Below, in pieces: positions 8,614 through 18,083 of a stretch of 34,837 nt of DNA. This DNA comes from an uncultured Muribaculaceae bacterium (GTDB lineage: Bacteria; Bacteroidota; Bacteroidia; Bacteroidales; Muribaculaceae): assembly GCA_944321715.1 (NCBI GenBank), contig CALUMJ010000028.1, positions 1 to 34,837 of the forward strand, read 5' to 3'. The notes beneath the pieces are model-generated. The model worked only from the letters and a program-made list of their open reading frames with translations. It made no database searches and was not told the origin of the DNA. Each line of letters starts with the position of its first letter. Position 1 is the first letter of the stretch. A program made the position numbers and the translations under genes.

Positions 8614-8856
8614 ACAATTTACTATTTTTTCCGCAAATCTTCTTTAATTTTTTGCTGCTAAGCACTAAACCCGGTAACGAATAGCGGCATTTTGTGGTCA
8701 AATACTACCAATGCCAGAATTTTTGCAGGAAACCAGAGTTAAGGACTAATTTTCGACAATATCTCCGTTTTGCACCACTAATTCATATCCATCTTCAAAT
8801 TTTATACAAAATTATACACTATTTATGTTTTTGATTTTCTAAAATTTGGGATTGGT

Positions 8857-10483
<1,627 letters not shown>

Positions 10484-10512
10484 GATGCCAACCGCTGCAT
10501 ATCGCACGAGAT

Positions 10513-10544
10513 TTTGCCGTTTCGGGCATATTAATTAATTTTGC
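10513..10544 (+). promoter_or_regulatory. Promoter upstream of def (TTTG-N19-TAATTTTGC)
   Basis: TTTG at 10513-10516, a 19-nt spacer and TAATTTTGC at 10536-10544 are a perfect match. The predicted start near 10550 coincides with the left end of the family A repeat, so the whole repeat would lie in the def 5' UTR. Confidence 0.7.
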
Positions 10545-10550
10545 AACATT

Positions 10551-10741
10551 AAGAAACTGTTTTGAATTTTTTATTCAATGGTTTAAGGGGGATTATCGAG
10601 TTGGTTTTGATTATTTTTTGAATAAGTTTAGCTCACTAAACGTTGAAAAAATAAGCCGAAGCAGCCCCGAAAAGGTACCCAAAACCTGAACAAGGAACTT
10701 TCCACAAACTTATTTCTGTAAAAATTCAAAACAGTTTTTAA
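10551..10741 (+). repeat. Family A repeat copy 1 (about 190 bp, terminal inverted repeats)
   Basis: The left end AAACTGTTTTGAATTTTT (10554-10571) is the reverse complement of the right end AAAAATTCAAAACAGTTT (10720-10737). The inside is AT-rich and non-coding, with GATTATCGAG...TTTTGATTATTTTTTGAATAAG and AACGTTGAAAAAATAAG shared with copy 2 at 13116-13307. It lies between the def promoter and the def start codon. Confidence 0.75.
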
Positions 10742-10766
10742 GATATAAGTGTATAAAGCAAAAGCA

Positions 10767-11327
10767 ATGATACTTCCTATTTATCTTTATGGACACCCGG
10801 TGCTGAGGAATACCTCGCCCGACATCACTCCCGATTTCCCCGGACTGCATGAGCTGGTGGAAAACATGAAAGCCACAATGTATGCCTCCGACGGCATAGG
10901 AATCGCAGCCCCGCAAGTGGGCGTGAACGCACGCGTGGTATATATCGACGCTTCGGTTCTTGCCGATACATTCCCCGAACTTGCCGAGAGCAAATACGTG
11001 CTAATCAACCCACACATCGAAGTAATCGAAGACGGCGAAAAAATATCGCGTGAAGAGGGCTGCCTGAGCTTGCCGGGCATCCACGAACCAGTAACGCGCA
11101 TCGAGAAAATTCGCATCAAGTATCTCGACGAGCAGTTCACTCCTCACGAAGAAGTGGTGAGCGGCTACCTTGCACGCGTGATGCAACATGAGTGCGACCA
11201 CCTCGACGCCGTGCTATTCATCGACCACCTTTCCCCAATACGCAAACAGTTGATTCGCAACAAGCTCAACAACATCATCAAGGGAAAAGTAAAATGCGAC
11301 TACCGCACAAAAGGTTTCAAAAAATAA
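10767..11327 (+). CDS. def: Peptide deformylase
   Basis: A 186-aa metalloenzyme that removes the formyl group from the initiator methionine of nascent proteins. All three family motifs are present: [10 protein letters not shown] (motif I), EGCLSLPG (motif II, metal-binding Cys) and [12 protein letters not shown] (motif III, HExDH). The ATG at 10767 gives the Bacteroidales start [14 protein letters not shown]; an in-frame GTG at 10749 would add six residues and is unlikely. Its promoter lies on the far side of a family A repeat, giving a predicted 5' UTR of about 215 nt. ettA follows after 29 bp, so the two are probably co-transcribed. Confidence 0.96.
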   Translation: MILPIYLYGHPVLRNTSPDITPDFPGLHELVENMKATMYASDGIGIAAPQVGVNARVVYIDASVLADTFPELAESKYVLINPHIEVIEDGEKISREEGCLSLPGIHEPVTRIEKIRIKYLDEQFTPHEEVVSGYLARVMQHECDHLDAVLFIDHLSPIRKQLIRNKLNNIIKGKVKCDYRTKGFKK

Positions 11328-11356
11328 CAAACTGTATCTAAAACTCTCACGCACTT

Positions 11357-13042
11357 ATGGCCGACGACAAGAAAGTTATATTCTCGATGGTGGGGGTAAA
11401 CAAAATTTACCCACCGCAAAAACAGGTATTGAAAAACATATACCTGTCGTTTTTCTACGGAGCTAAAATAGGCATCATTGGCCTCAATGGCGCAGGTAAA
11501 TCGACACTGCTGAAGATTATCGCCGGAATCGACAAGCAATATCAAGGCGAAGTGGTATTCTCGCCAGGCTACACCGTGGGCTACCTCGAACAAGACCCCA
11601 AACTCGACCCCGAAAAGACGGTCAAGGAGGTCGTCCAGGAGGGATTGAAACACATCACCGACCTCATTGCCGAATATGATGCCGTGAACGAAAAATTTGC
11701 CGACCCCGAGGTGCTTGAGAATCCCGACAAGATGGATGCACTGCTCGCCCGGCAAGCCGAATTGCAAGACAAGCTCGATGCCGTGGACGCATGGAACTTG
11801 GACAACAAGCTCGACCGAGCAATGGACGCACTGCGATGCCCTCCCGAAGAACAGGTAATCAAAACCCTGTCGGGTGGCGAACGCCGACGTGTGGCCCTAT
11901 GCCGGCTGCTGCTGCAACAACCCGACGTGCTCCTGCTCGACGAGCCGACCAACCACCTCGATGCCGAGTCAATCGACTGGCTCGAACAGCACTTGCAACA
12001 ATACCCAGGCACTGTCATTGCCATCACGCACGACCGCTACTTCCTCGACCATGTGGCTGGCTGGATTCTTGAACTCGACCGCGGAGAAGGTATTCCATGG
12101 AAAGGCAACTACTCGTCGTGGCTCGAACAGAAAACCCAGCGCATGGCCCAAGAAGAAAAACAGGCAAGCAAACGCCGCAAGACTCTCGAACGCGAGCTTG
12201 AGTGGATACACATGGCTCCCAAAGCTCGGCAAGCCAAGGGAAAAGCCCGCTTGTCGAGCTACAACCGCCTCCTCAACGAAGACCAAAAAGAGCGTGAAGA
12301 AAAACTCGAAATATTCATTCCCAACGGTCCTCGCCTCGGCAACAAGGTCATCGAAGCAATCGGCGTGGAAAAGGCCTACGGCGACAAGCTGCTGTTCTCC
12401 GACCTCAACTTCATGCTACCACCCAACGGCATTGTGGGCGTAATAGGGCCTAACGGCGCCGGAAAATCCACGCTGTTCAAGCTAATAATGGGCATCGAAC
12501 AGCCCGATAAAGGCTCTTTCGACATCGGCGAAACAGTGAAAATAGCATACGTTGACCAAAACCACAAAGATTTGCACCCCGACAGCTCGGTTTATGAAGT
12601 AATCTCGCAAGGGAATGAAACATTCCGCTTGGGCGGCCGCGACATCAACGCCCGCGCCTACCTGTCGAAATTCAATTTCACCGGTGCCGACCAAGAAAAG
12701 AAAATAGCCATGCTATCGGGTGGCGAACGCAACCGCTTGCACTTGGCAATGGCTCTGAAAGAAGAGGGCAACGTGCTGCTGCTCGACGAGCCGACCAACG
12801 ACATCGACGTGAACACACTGCGCGCGCTCGAAGAAGGCCTTGAAAACTTCGCTGGCTGCGCCGTTGTCATCTCGCACGACCGCTGGTTCCTCGACCGCAT
12901 TTGCACCCACATACTTGCATTTGAGGGCGACAGCCAAGTTTTCTACTTCCAAGGCTCATATTCCGAGTATGAAGAAAACAAGCGAGCCCGCACAGGCGAC
13001 ACCGAGCCGCACCGCATTCGATACCGCAAAATTATCGTCTGA
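11357..13042 (+). CDS. ettA: Energy-dependent translational throttle protein EttA (ABC-F)
   Basis: A 561-aa soluble ABC-F ATPase with two nucleotide-binding domains and no membrane segments; EttA binds the ribosomal E site and gates the first elongation steps according to ATP/ADP. Domain 1 has Walker A GLNGAGKST (about 43-51), signature LSGGERRR and Walker B LLLDEPTNHLD. The linker follows at about 240-320, with KQASKRRKTLERELEWIHMAPKARQ. Domain 2 has GPNGAGKST, LSGGERNR and LLLDEPTNDID. Length and the C-terminal HRIRYRKI match EttA rather than the Uup or antibiotic-resistance branches. It follows def and ends in a strong terminator. Confidence 0.95.
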   Translation: MADDKKVIFSMVGVNKIYPPQKQVLKNIYLSFFYGAKIGIIGLNGAGKSTLLKIIAGIDKQYQGEVVFSPGYTVGYLEQDPKLDPEKTVKEVVQEGLKHITDLIAEYDAVNEKFADPEVLENPDKMDALLARQAELQDKLDAVDAWNLDNKLDRAMDALRCPPEEQVIKTLSGGERRRVALCRLLLQQPDVLLLDEPTNHLDAESIDWLEQHLQQYPGTVIAITHDRYFLDHVAGWILELDRGEGIPWKGNYSSWLEQKTQRMAQEEKQASKRRKTLERELEWIHMAPKARQAKGKARLSSYNRLLNEDQKEREEKLEIFIPNGPRLGNKVIEAIGVEKAYGDKLLFSDLNFMLPPNGIVGVIGPNGAGKSTLFKLIMGIEQPDKGSFDIGETVKIAYVDQNHKDLHPDSSVYEVISQGNETFRLGGRDINARAYLSKFNFTGADQEKKIAMLSGGERNRLHLAMALKEEGNVLLLDEPTNDIDVNTLRALEEGLENFAGCAVVISHDRWFLDRICTHILAFEGDSQVFYFQGSYSEYEENKRARTGDTEPHRIRYRKIIV

Positions 13043-13055
13043 CCGACACACCACC

Positions 13056-13101
13056 GAAGCGCAGCATCAACCGGCACAAGCGATGCTGCGCTTCGTGTTT
13101 T
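13056..13101 (+). terminator. Intrinsic terminator after ettA
   Basis: A perfect 13-bp stem, GAAGCGCAGCATC (13056-13068) with GATGCTGCGCTTC (13082-13094), is followed by GTGTTTT. It starts 13 bp after the ettA stop codon. Confidence 0.85.
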
Positions 13102-13115
13102 CATTCCTAACACTT

Positions 13116-13307
13116 TTAAAAGACTGTTTTGCGTTTGTGTTGAATGTCTTGAGATGGATTTTCGAGGCGATTTTGATTATTTTCTTGAATAAGGCCAAAG
13201 AGCTAAACGTTGAAAAAATAAGCGTAAGCGTCAGAAAAGGCACTCAAGGCATGAACAAAGAATTTCCCATAAAAATTTTTCTGTAAAAATTCAAAACAGT
13301 TTCTTAA
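13116..13307 (+). repeat. Family A repeat copy 2
   Basis: It aligns over its whole length with copy 1: GATTTTCGAGGCGATTTTGA, TTGAATAAG, CTAAACGTTGAAAAAATAAG, and the right end CTGTAAAAATTCAAAACAGT. The left end is degenerate (AGACTGTTTTGCG). It lies between the ettA terminator and the promoter of the YitT-type gene. No reading frame is conserved between the copies. Confidence 0.75.
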
Positions 13308-13328
13308 AATATTTTCAAGCCACATGAG

Positions 13329-13357
13329 TTGCAATTCCCGATTTATTGTATTTTTGC
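13329..13357 (+). promoter_or_regulatory. Promoter of the YitT-type gene (TTG-N17-TATTTTTGC)
   Basis: TATTTTTGC at 13349-13357 is a perfect -7 box. The best -33 match, TTG at 13329, has a slightly short 17-nt spacer. The ATG is 36 bp downstream. Confidence 0.55.
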
Positions 13358-13393
13358 ATTAAAAAGAGCGACCACCATAATTAAGGTAGCATT

Positions 13394-14377
13394 ATGTCAA
13401 AATTTAAGAAACAAATATTGGGTAGCCTTAAAGATTATATCATGATAATCCTGGGGCTTGCATTGTATGCATTCGGCTACACGGCGTTCATCCTCCCCGA
13501 AAAAGTGGTAATGGGCGGCATGGCGGGCATCGCCGCACTCATCTACTATAAATTTGGCATTCCAGTAGCAATCTCCAACTTCACACTCAATCTTGTGCTT
13601 CTTGCCATCGCATGGCGTGTAGTCGGGCGGACATTCGTCATACGCACCATCTTCGGCATAACCACGTTAAGCGCATTGTTCGGGATACTACAACCGTTAT
13701 TTACCGCGCCAATTGTCCAGCAACAAGCCTTCATGAACGTCATATTAGGCGCACTGATGTGCGGCATGGGCGTAGGGCTTGCATTTGCCCACAATGGCAG
13801 CACGGGCGGAACCGACATCGTTGCAGCAATGGTGTCGAAGTCAAGCAACGTCACCATAGGGCGCATGATACTCTACACCGACGTGTTCATCATCTCAAGC
13901 TCCTACCTGCTGTTCCACAGCATCGACAAGATTGTCTATGGCTTCGTCATACTGCTTGTGGTGTCGTTCGTGTGCGACTACGTAATCAACACCAACCGAC
14001 AAGCCGTGCAGTTCACCATCTTCTCCGAAAAATGGTCGGAAATAGCCGACGCTATCATTGGCGAGGCACACCGTGGCTGCACACTGGTGCATGGCACAGG
14101 CTGGTACACCAAGCATGATGTGAAAATATTGCTCGTCATGTGCCGCAAAATCGAAGCCGTGTCGATATTCCGCATCATAAAAGCTATCGACCCACACGCA
14201 TTCGTCACCCAGGCCAACGTTAATGGCGTGTACGGGCAAGGGTTCGACGAAGAGAAAATGAAGCAACAAATCAAAAAATCGCAGCACAAAAAAGGAGCAA
14301 GCACATCGGCCACCCCACAACTCGAACACAACAGCAAAATCGAGGAAACTGCCGACTTCTCACAAAGGCAAATTTAG
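13394..14377 (+). CDS. YitT family membrane protein (YitT/DUF2179)
   Basis: A 327-aa integral inner-membrane protein. Five or six hydrophobic segments fill residues about 15-205, with PEKVVMGGMAGIA and NGSTGGTDIVA, the glycine-rich repeats typical of YitT proteins. The cytosolic C-terminal DUF2179 domain follows at about 210-295 (QFTIFSEKWSEIADAI, GCTLVHGTGWYTKHDVKILL, HAFVTQANVNGVYGQGF). The tail after residue 300 is polar and low-complexity. The transported substrate, if any, is not established for the family. It has its own promoter and no tight neighbour. Confidence 0.9.
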   Translation: MSKFKKQILGSLKDYIMIILGLALYAFGYTAFILPEKVVMGGMAGIAALIYYKFGIPVAISNFTLNLVLLAIAWRVVGRTFVIRTIFGITTLSALFGILQPLFTAPIVQQQAFMNVILGALMCGMGVGLAFAHNGSTGGTDIVAAMVSKSSNVTIGRMILYTDVFIISSSYLLFHSIDKIVYGFVILLVVSFVCDYVINTNRQAVQFTIFSEKWSEIADAIIGEAHRGCTLVHGTGWYTKHDVKILLVMCRKIEAVSIFRIIKAIDPHAFVTQANVNGVYGQGFDEEKMKQQIKKSQHKKGASTSATPQLEHNSKIEETADFSQRQI

Positions 14378-14496
14378 CCTTTTAGTGGTAAGAATGTCGT
14401 ATTTCACAGCCAAAGCTATGAAAGCTCCATTTTTTAACCTAACTTTGAATAACACATAGTCGCGGCTCGACTTTGCAAAAAAACAGCAAACCATTT

Positions 14497-14527
14497 TTTG
14501 CTTTGCGTTCGCCTTGCACTATCTTTG
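14497..14527 (+). promoter_or_regulatory. Promoter of the outer-membrane barrel gene (TTTG-N19-TATCTTTG)
   Basis: TTTG at 14497-14500, a 19-nt spacer and TATCTTTG at 14520-14527. The ATG follows 26 bp later. A second -7-like box, TAACTTTG at 14440-14447, lies 80 bp upstream in a similar TTTGAATAA context but lacks a -33 partner. Confidence 0.75.
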
Positions 14528-14553
14528 AATAATCTATATAACTTAATTGTGTT

Positions 14554-15021
14554 ATGAAAAAATTATTATTAATGCTTATGTGTGTAGTGGGCGCATTCTG
14601 CACCGCCCATGCCGACAGCGGCGACATCGCCGTAGGTGTACAACTCGACCATGGCTCGGCTGCCAACCAAATAGGCCTTGGAGCAAAAGTGCAGATTGGG
14701 TTTACCGATGAATTACGTCTGGAACCATCGTTCAACTATTATTTCAGGCAGAGCGAATGGGCCACTTGGGATGTAAATCTAAACCTGCACTATGTGTTCG
14801 ACGTGGCCGATAGCTTCAGCGTATATCCATTAGCAGGTCTGTTCGTGTCGAACTGGGACCTCGACAATGTCGGCGACGACACCCGTTTCGGTGCCAACCT
14901 TGGCGCAGGTGCTGAATATGCCATCACCGACGTAGTTTCGCTCACTGGCGAATTGAGGTACATGCTCACCGGCGACTATCGCCAATTGGCAACAAGCGTG
15001 GGCGTGACTTTCAAGTTCTGA
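14554..15021 (+). CDS. Small outer-membrane beta-barrel protein (OmpA/OmpW-like porin fold)
   Basis: A 155-aa protein with an N-terminal signal peptide (KKLLLMLMCVVGAFCTAHA, cleavage near residue 20). The rest alternates polar and aromatic residues as in amphipathic beta-strands: LRLEPSFNYYF, WDVNLNLHYVF, VYPLAGLFVSNW, FGANLGAGAEYAI, TSVGVTFKF. The C-terminal phenylalanine fits recognition by the BAM complex. The length suggests an eight-stranded barrel. A specific function cannot be assigned. Monocistronic, between a consensus promoter and a strong terminator. Confidence 0.8.
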   Translation: MKKLLLMLMCVVGAFCTAHADSGDIAVGVQLDHGSAANQIGLGAKVQIGFTDELRLEPSFNYYFRQSEWATWDVNLNLHYVFDVADSFSVYPLAGLFVSNWDLDNVGDDTRFGANLGAGAEYAITDVVSLTGELRYMLTGDYRQLATSVGVTFKF

Positions 15022-15050
15022 CGCTACTACACGACATACACCCTTTTACC

Positions 15051-15090
15051 GTGGAACAGCCGTCGCCCACCGATGGCTGTTCCACGTTTT
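15051..15090 (+). terminator. Intrinsic terminator after the outer-membrane barrel gene
   Basis: GTGGAACAGCCGTCG (15051-15065) pairs with CGATGGCTGTTCCAC (15071-15085), with one mismatch in 15 and a 5-nt loop, followed by GTTTT. Confidence 0.8.
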
Positions 15091-15100
15091 CGTCTAAATC

Positions 15101-15201
15101 ATATTTTCAAATAAATAATCAAAACCGACCAAAAAGACGTTCTAAGCATGAACAAAGAAACATTCGACTTCATTTTCGCAAAAATTTAAACAGCCCCTTA
15201 C
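15101..15201. repeat. Family A repeat copy 3, degenerate half
   Basis: TCTAAGCATGAACAAAGAAA (15141-15160) and the decayed right end AAAAATTTAAACAGCCCCTTA align with the right half of copy 2 (CTCAAGGCATGAACAAAGAA and its right end). The left half is missing or too diverged to see. 15202-15317 holds nothing recognisable. Confidence 0.5.
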
Positions 15202-15317
15202 TAATTCGTCTGTTCCATAACATTGTATAATGAACTTCGCATAAGTTGCGCACGAACGACGATGCAAGCATGAGAATTTCATAAAAAAGCACAACAGCTT
15301 TTAAATGCAACGAATAT

Positions 15318-15350
15318 TTTGGACTTTTCAGTTAAAAAACGTATCTTTGC
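15318..15350 (+). promoter_or_regulatory. Promoter of the zinc-type ABC binding-protein gene (TTTG-N20-TATCTTTGC)
   Basis: TTTG at 15318-15321, a 20-nt spacer and TATCTTTGC at 15342-15350. The predicted start near 15357 leaves a 5' UTR of about 45 nt. Confidence 0.8.
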
Positions 15351-15360
15351 ATAAGAAAGA

Positions 15361-15382
15361 TTGTTACTTTTTACGTTAACAA
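15361..15382 (+). promoter_or_regulatory. Candidate metalloregulator operator
   Basis: The inverted repeat TTGTTA-N10-TAACAA lies just downstream of the predicted transcription start of the zinc-type transporter gene. Its size and position fit a Fur/Zur-type operator. The repeat is seen; the regulator is inferred. Confidence 0.35.
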
Positions 15383-15401
15383 ACAGGAAAACACTCCTTA
15401 C

Positions 15402-16313
15402 ATGAGATTTACCAAATCAAGACCTATGTCACAAGCAGTTTTTAAAAGAAAAGAGTTCTACATACTGCCCTTGCTGTTAGCTGCCATTACCGCAATGGTC
15501 CTAACGGCTTGCGGTGGACAAGTGAAGCATAAGCCAATGATTACGGTAAGCATCTTGCCGCAAAAATTCATGCTCGAAAAAATCGTGGGCGACAAATTTG
15601 AAGTATCTTGTATGCTCAACGAGGGAAACAACCCCGAAGCCTACGAGCCAAGCATGACGCACCTGATGAACATCGAGTACAGTGCGGCATACTTCTGCAT
15701 CGGATATATCGGTTTTGAATATGCCATCGTCGATAAGGCACACGCCAACAATCCCGATTTAAAAATCTATGACAATAGCCGTGGCATAGAAGTAATAAAA
15801 GGCACACATTTCTCGCCCGAAGGGAAGCACGACGAAGCTGACCCACATGTGTGGACTTCGGTCACAAATGCCATTGCCATCGCTCGCAACATGCTCGATG
15901 CGGTAAAAGAGCTCGACCCCGACAATGCCAAGTTCTACACCACAAACTACGAAAGATTCAAGGCCGAGCTCGAAGCGACCGATACACGCATCAAGGAAAT
16001 GCTTGCACCTAAACATGGCACGGCATTCATTGTGTGGCACCCCTCGCTCAGCTATTTTGCACGCGACTATGGGCTGCAACAGGTGTGCTTGGAATATGAA
16101 GGCAAGGAAATACCCATCGACAAGCTCAAAGAGAACATCGACAAAGCGCACGCCAGCGGAGCGAAAGTGCTATTCATGCAACGCGAGTTTGACAGCCGGC
16201 AAGCCGAAACCATCGGCAATGAGCTGGGCGTGAAAATGGTGCAGATTAATCCATTGAGCTATGACTGGGAAAACGAAATTATGAAAATCGCAAATGCAAT
16301 CGCCGACAACTGA
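15402..16313 (+). CDS. znuA: Zinc/manganese-type ABC transporter substrate-binding lipoprotein
   Basis: A 303-aa cluster A-I (ZnuA/TroA-like) metal-binding protein. The N-terminus has a hydrophobic segment ending in a lipobox, VLTAC, with Cys37 as the lipidation site; an alternative ATG at 15426 would shorten the pre-sequence by eight residues. Mature-domain marks are SILPQKFMLEKIVGDKFEV, the Bacteroidales-type GNNPEAYEPSMTHL, DPHVWTSV (metal His), FIVWHPSLSYFARDYGL (metal His) and REFDSRQAETI (acidic ligand side). The first His usual in NPHxYEP is Glu here, so metal preference may differ from textbook ZnuA. No His/Asp-rich loop is present. It overlaps the ATPase gene by 20 bp. Confidence 0.9.
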   Translation: MRFTKSRPMSQAVFKRKEFYILPLLLAAITAMVLTACGGQVKHKPMITVSILPQKFMLEKIVGDKFEVSCMLNEGNNPEAYEPSMTHLMNIEYSAAYFCIGYIGFEYAIVDKAHANNPDLKIYDNSRGIEVIKGTHFSPEGKHDEADPHVWTSVTNAIAIARNMLDAVKELDPDNAKFYTTNYERFKAELEATDTRIKEMLAPKHGTAFIVWHPSLSYFARDYGLQQVCLEYEGKEIPIDKLKENIDKAHASGAKVLFMQREFDSRQAETIGNELGVKMVQINPLSYDWENEIMKIANAIADN

Positions 16314-17001
16314 CCCTATTATCGTGCTTGACGACGTGTGCGTGGCATACGGCGGCTCCACCACACTGGCATTGGACCATGCGTCGCTCTCCATCAACCG
16401 GGGCGACTTTGTGGCAATAACAGGCCCCAACGGTGGTGGAAAAACCACCACGTTGCGTGTAATCCTGCGGCTGCTCAACCCCACAAGCGGCAGCATACAA
16501 TTCTATCGCAACGGGCAGCAGGTGCAACACATCGAAATGGGATACCTGCCTCAGAAAAACATGATTGACAGCCGCTTCCCAGTCACTGTAGCCGAAGTGG
16601 TGGCAATGGGGCTGCCAGCCATAATGAAACCGCTGCACCGCATCACGCAGCAAGAGCGCGACTGCATCGATGCCATGCTCGAAACTGTCGGCATGGCCGA
16701 CAAGCGCAATTGCCCCATAGGTTCGCTGTCGGGCGGACAACTGCAACGCACCCTGCTGGGCCGTGCCATGATTTCATGTCCCGAAGTGCTGGTGCTTGAC
16801 GAGCCGCTTTCATATATCGACAAGACATTTGAGCATCGCTTGTATGACATCATCGAAGAAGTCGCGCGCAAATCGACCATAATACTCGTTTCTCACGAAA
16901 TGTCAGTCATCTCGGGAATGGCCAACCGCCACATCATCATCGACAAGACCCTGCACGAGTGCCACGCCACCCACCATTACCAGCAAAGCGAATGTGAATA
17001 G
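16294..17001 (+). CDS. znuC: Zinc/manganese-type ABC transporter ATP-binding protein
   Basis: A 235-aa ABC ATPase of the metal-uptake branch. Walker A is GPNGGGKTT (about 44-52), Q-loop MGYLPQKN, signature LSGGQLQR (about 144-151), Walker B VLVLDEPLSYID, and the H-loop is in VSHEM. It starts inside the end of the binding-protein gene (20-bp overlap), so the two are translationally coupled. The C-terminal tail LHECHATHHYQQSECE holds four His and two Cys and may bind metal. No ZnuB-type permease follows; the next gene is an OmpA-like lipoprotein, so the membrane subunit must be encoded elsewhere or be absent. Confidence 0.9.
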   Translation: MQSPTTDPIIVLDDVCVAYGGSTTLALDHASLSINRGDFVAITGPNGGGKTTTLRVILRLLNPTSGSIQFYRNGQQVQHIEMGYLPQKNMIDSRFPVTVAEVVAMGLPAIMKPLHRITQQERDCIDAMLETVGMADKRNCPIGSLSGGQLQRTLLGRAMISCPEVLVLDEPLSYIDKTFEHRLYDIIEEVARKSTIILVSHEMSVISGMANRHIIIDKTLHECHATHHYQQSECE

Positions 17002-17088
17002 CTTAGACACTATTTAACGCAATTATAGTGCACAGCAGCACAAACTATTGCTAACTTTACAGCGTAAATGATTTAACAATACATAGCT

Positions 17089-17688
17089 ATGAAACGTCAC
17101 TACGCACTTATAATATTGGCTTTAGCCATAGCCATACAACTATTTACTTCATGCACTGCTTTCACCTACTCATATTCCTACGACATGGGCGGATATGAGT
17201 ACCAGCAGCCGACGGCCGACACAAGCCAATGGTGGTTGAAACCCGTGTACATACGCACCGACAACACCACCAACACCGACAGCATGGAAATGCGCAACTT
17301 CGTGTGGTTCCACGACGACGAGCAAGGACTTACTTTTGTGAAAGTGTCGGGCGACAATTCCATATTGTTCAAACCACGGAGTGCCGACATCGACAGCGAT
17401 GCCATGTTGGAACTTATATACATCGGCACACTGCTCGACGACAAGCCTTTCTCTGAAATGATTATTTATGGCTCGACCGATAACACTGAAAGCCGTGACT
17501 ATAGCAAGGAATTATCGGAGGAGCGAGCCGAAACCGTTGCTGAATTCTTCGAAAGCATGGGATACAATCCCGACATCATACAAGCCATCGGGCTGGGCGA
17601 CACCGACCCCGCCGCCGATAACAGCACTATCGAAGGGCGCACCATGAACCGCTATGTGGATGTGTTTGTAACCATAGCCGACAATTAA
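17089..17688 (+). CDS. OmpA-like domain lipoprotein
   Basis: A 199-aa secreted lipoprotein: signal segment to the lipobox LFTSC (Cys22), then a Tyr/Ser-rich stretch and a unique region to about residue 90. Residues about 90-195 resemble the OmpA C-terminal peptidoglycan-binding domain: FKPRSADIDSDAM, EMIIYGSTDN (in place of the usual EGHTD), LSEERAETVAEFF, IIQAIGLGDTDPAADN and GRTMNRYVDV. The Asp and Arg that grip diaminopimelate (TDN and NRYVDV) are kept. It probably anchors outer membrane to cell wall. A weak -7-like box, TAACTTTAC, is at 17052-17060. Confidence 0.75.
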   Translation: MKRHYALIILALAIAIQLFTSCTAFTYSYSYDMGGYEYQQPTADTSQWWLKPVYIRTDNTTNTDSMEMRNFVWFHDDEQGLTFVKVSGDNSILFKPRSADIDSDAMLELIYIGTLLDDKPFSEMIIYGSTDNTESRDYSKELSEERAETVAEFFESMGYNPDIIQAIGLGDTDPAADNSTIEGRTMNRYVDVFVTIADN

Positions 17689-17769
17689 CAAGCATCAAAT
17701 AAGCCGAAGAACGGCACATGCCACAAAATGGCATTATTACTGCATCACAGATGCTGTGCCGAAAGGTGA

Positions 17770-17946
17770 TGTGGTGCAATCTTATCATAATTGCATATTT
17801 TTAACAACGTAGAGCCGCGGCGCGCCACGGCTCAATTTTTGCTGCAATGCAAACAATTGGCATTCTGTTTGTTCCAATTCGCAGACGAGTCGTGGCACGC
17901 CGCGGCTCTACAAAAATATACAAGGTTGCTATTTCGATGTACCCCC
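17770..17946. repeat. Family B repeat with a 25-bp-arm palindrome
   Basis: Arms at 17809-17833 and 17887-17911 are inverted repeats matching at 23 of 25 positions (core CGGCGCGCCACGGCTC), around a 53-nt centre. The flanks GGTGCAATCTTATCATAATT and CTATTTCGATGTACCCCC are decayed versions of the family B ends. The gene-free interval 17689-18083 also has a short GGCACA/TGTGCC hairpin (from about 17714) without a T-tract. No gene was found in it. Confidence 0.65.
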
Positions 17947-18083
17947 GCTGCGCCATTAAGCGCATTATATTCCAAGGCTCACGCTTCATATCCCGAACTG
18001 CAAGATACAAAAAAGAATGCGGCAATGTGACATGCACACCGCCGCAACTTTTCTACCATTATGTGTGAATATGAAATGTATTC

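Noticed and set aside
8564-8701. Upstream extension of the His-rich frame to a 71-aa protein
   Set aside because: The extension runs through the perfect his promoter, so it would not be in the mRNA; only the 25-codon part is downstream of the predicted start.
15759-16151. 130-aa frame opposite the zinc-type binding-protein gene
   Set aside because: It is antisense to a lipoprotein with clear family motifs.
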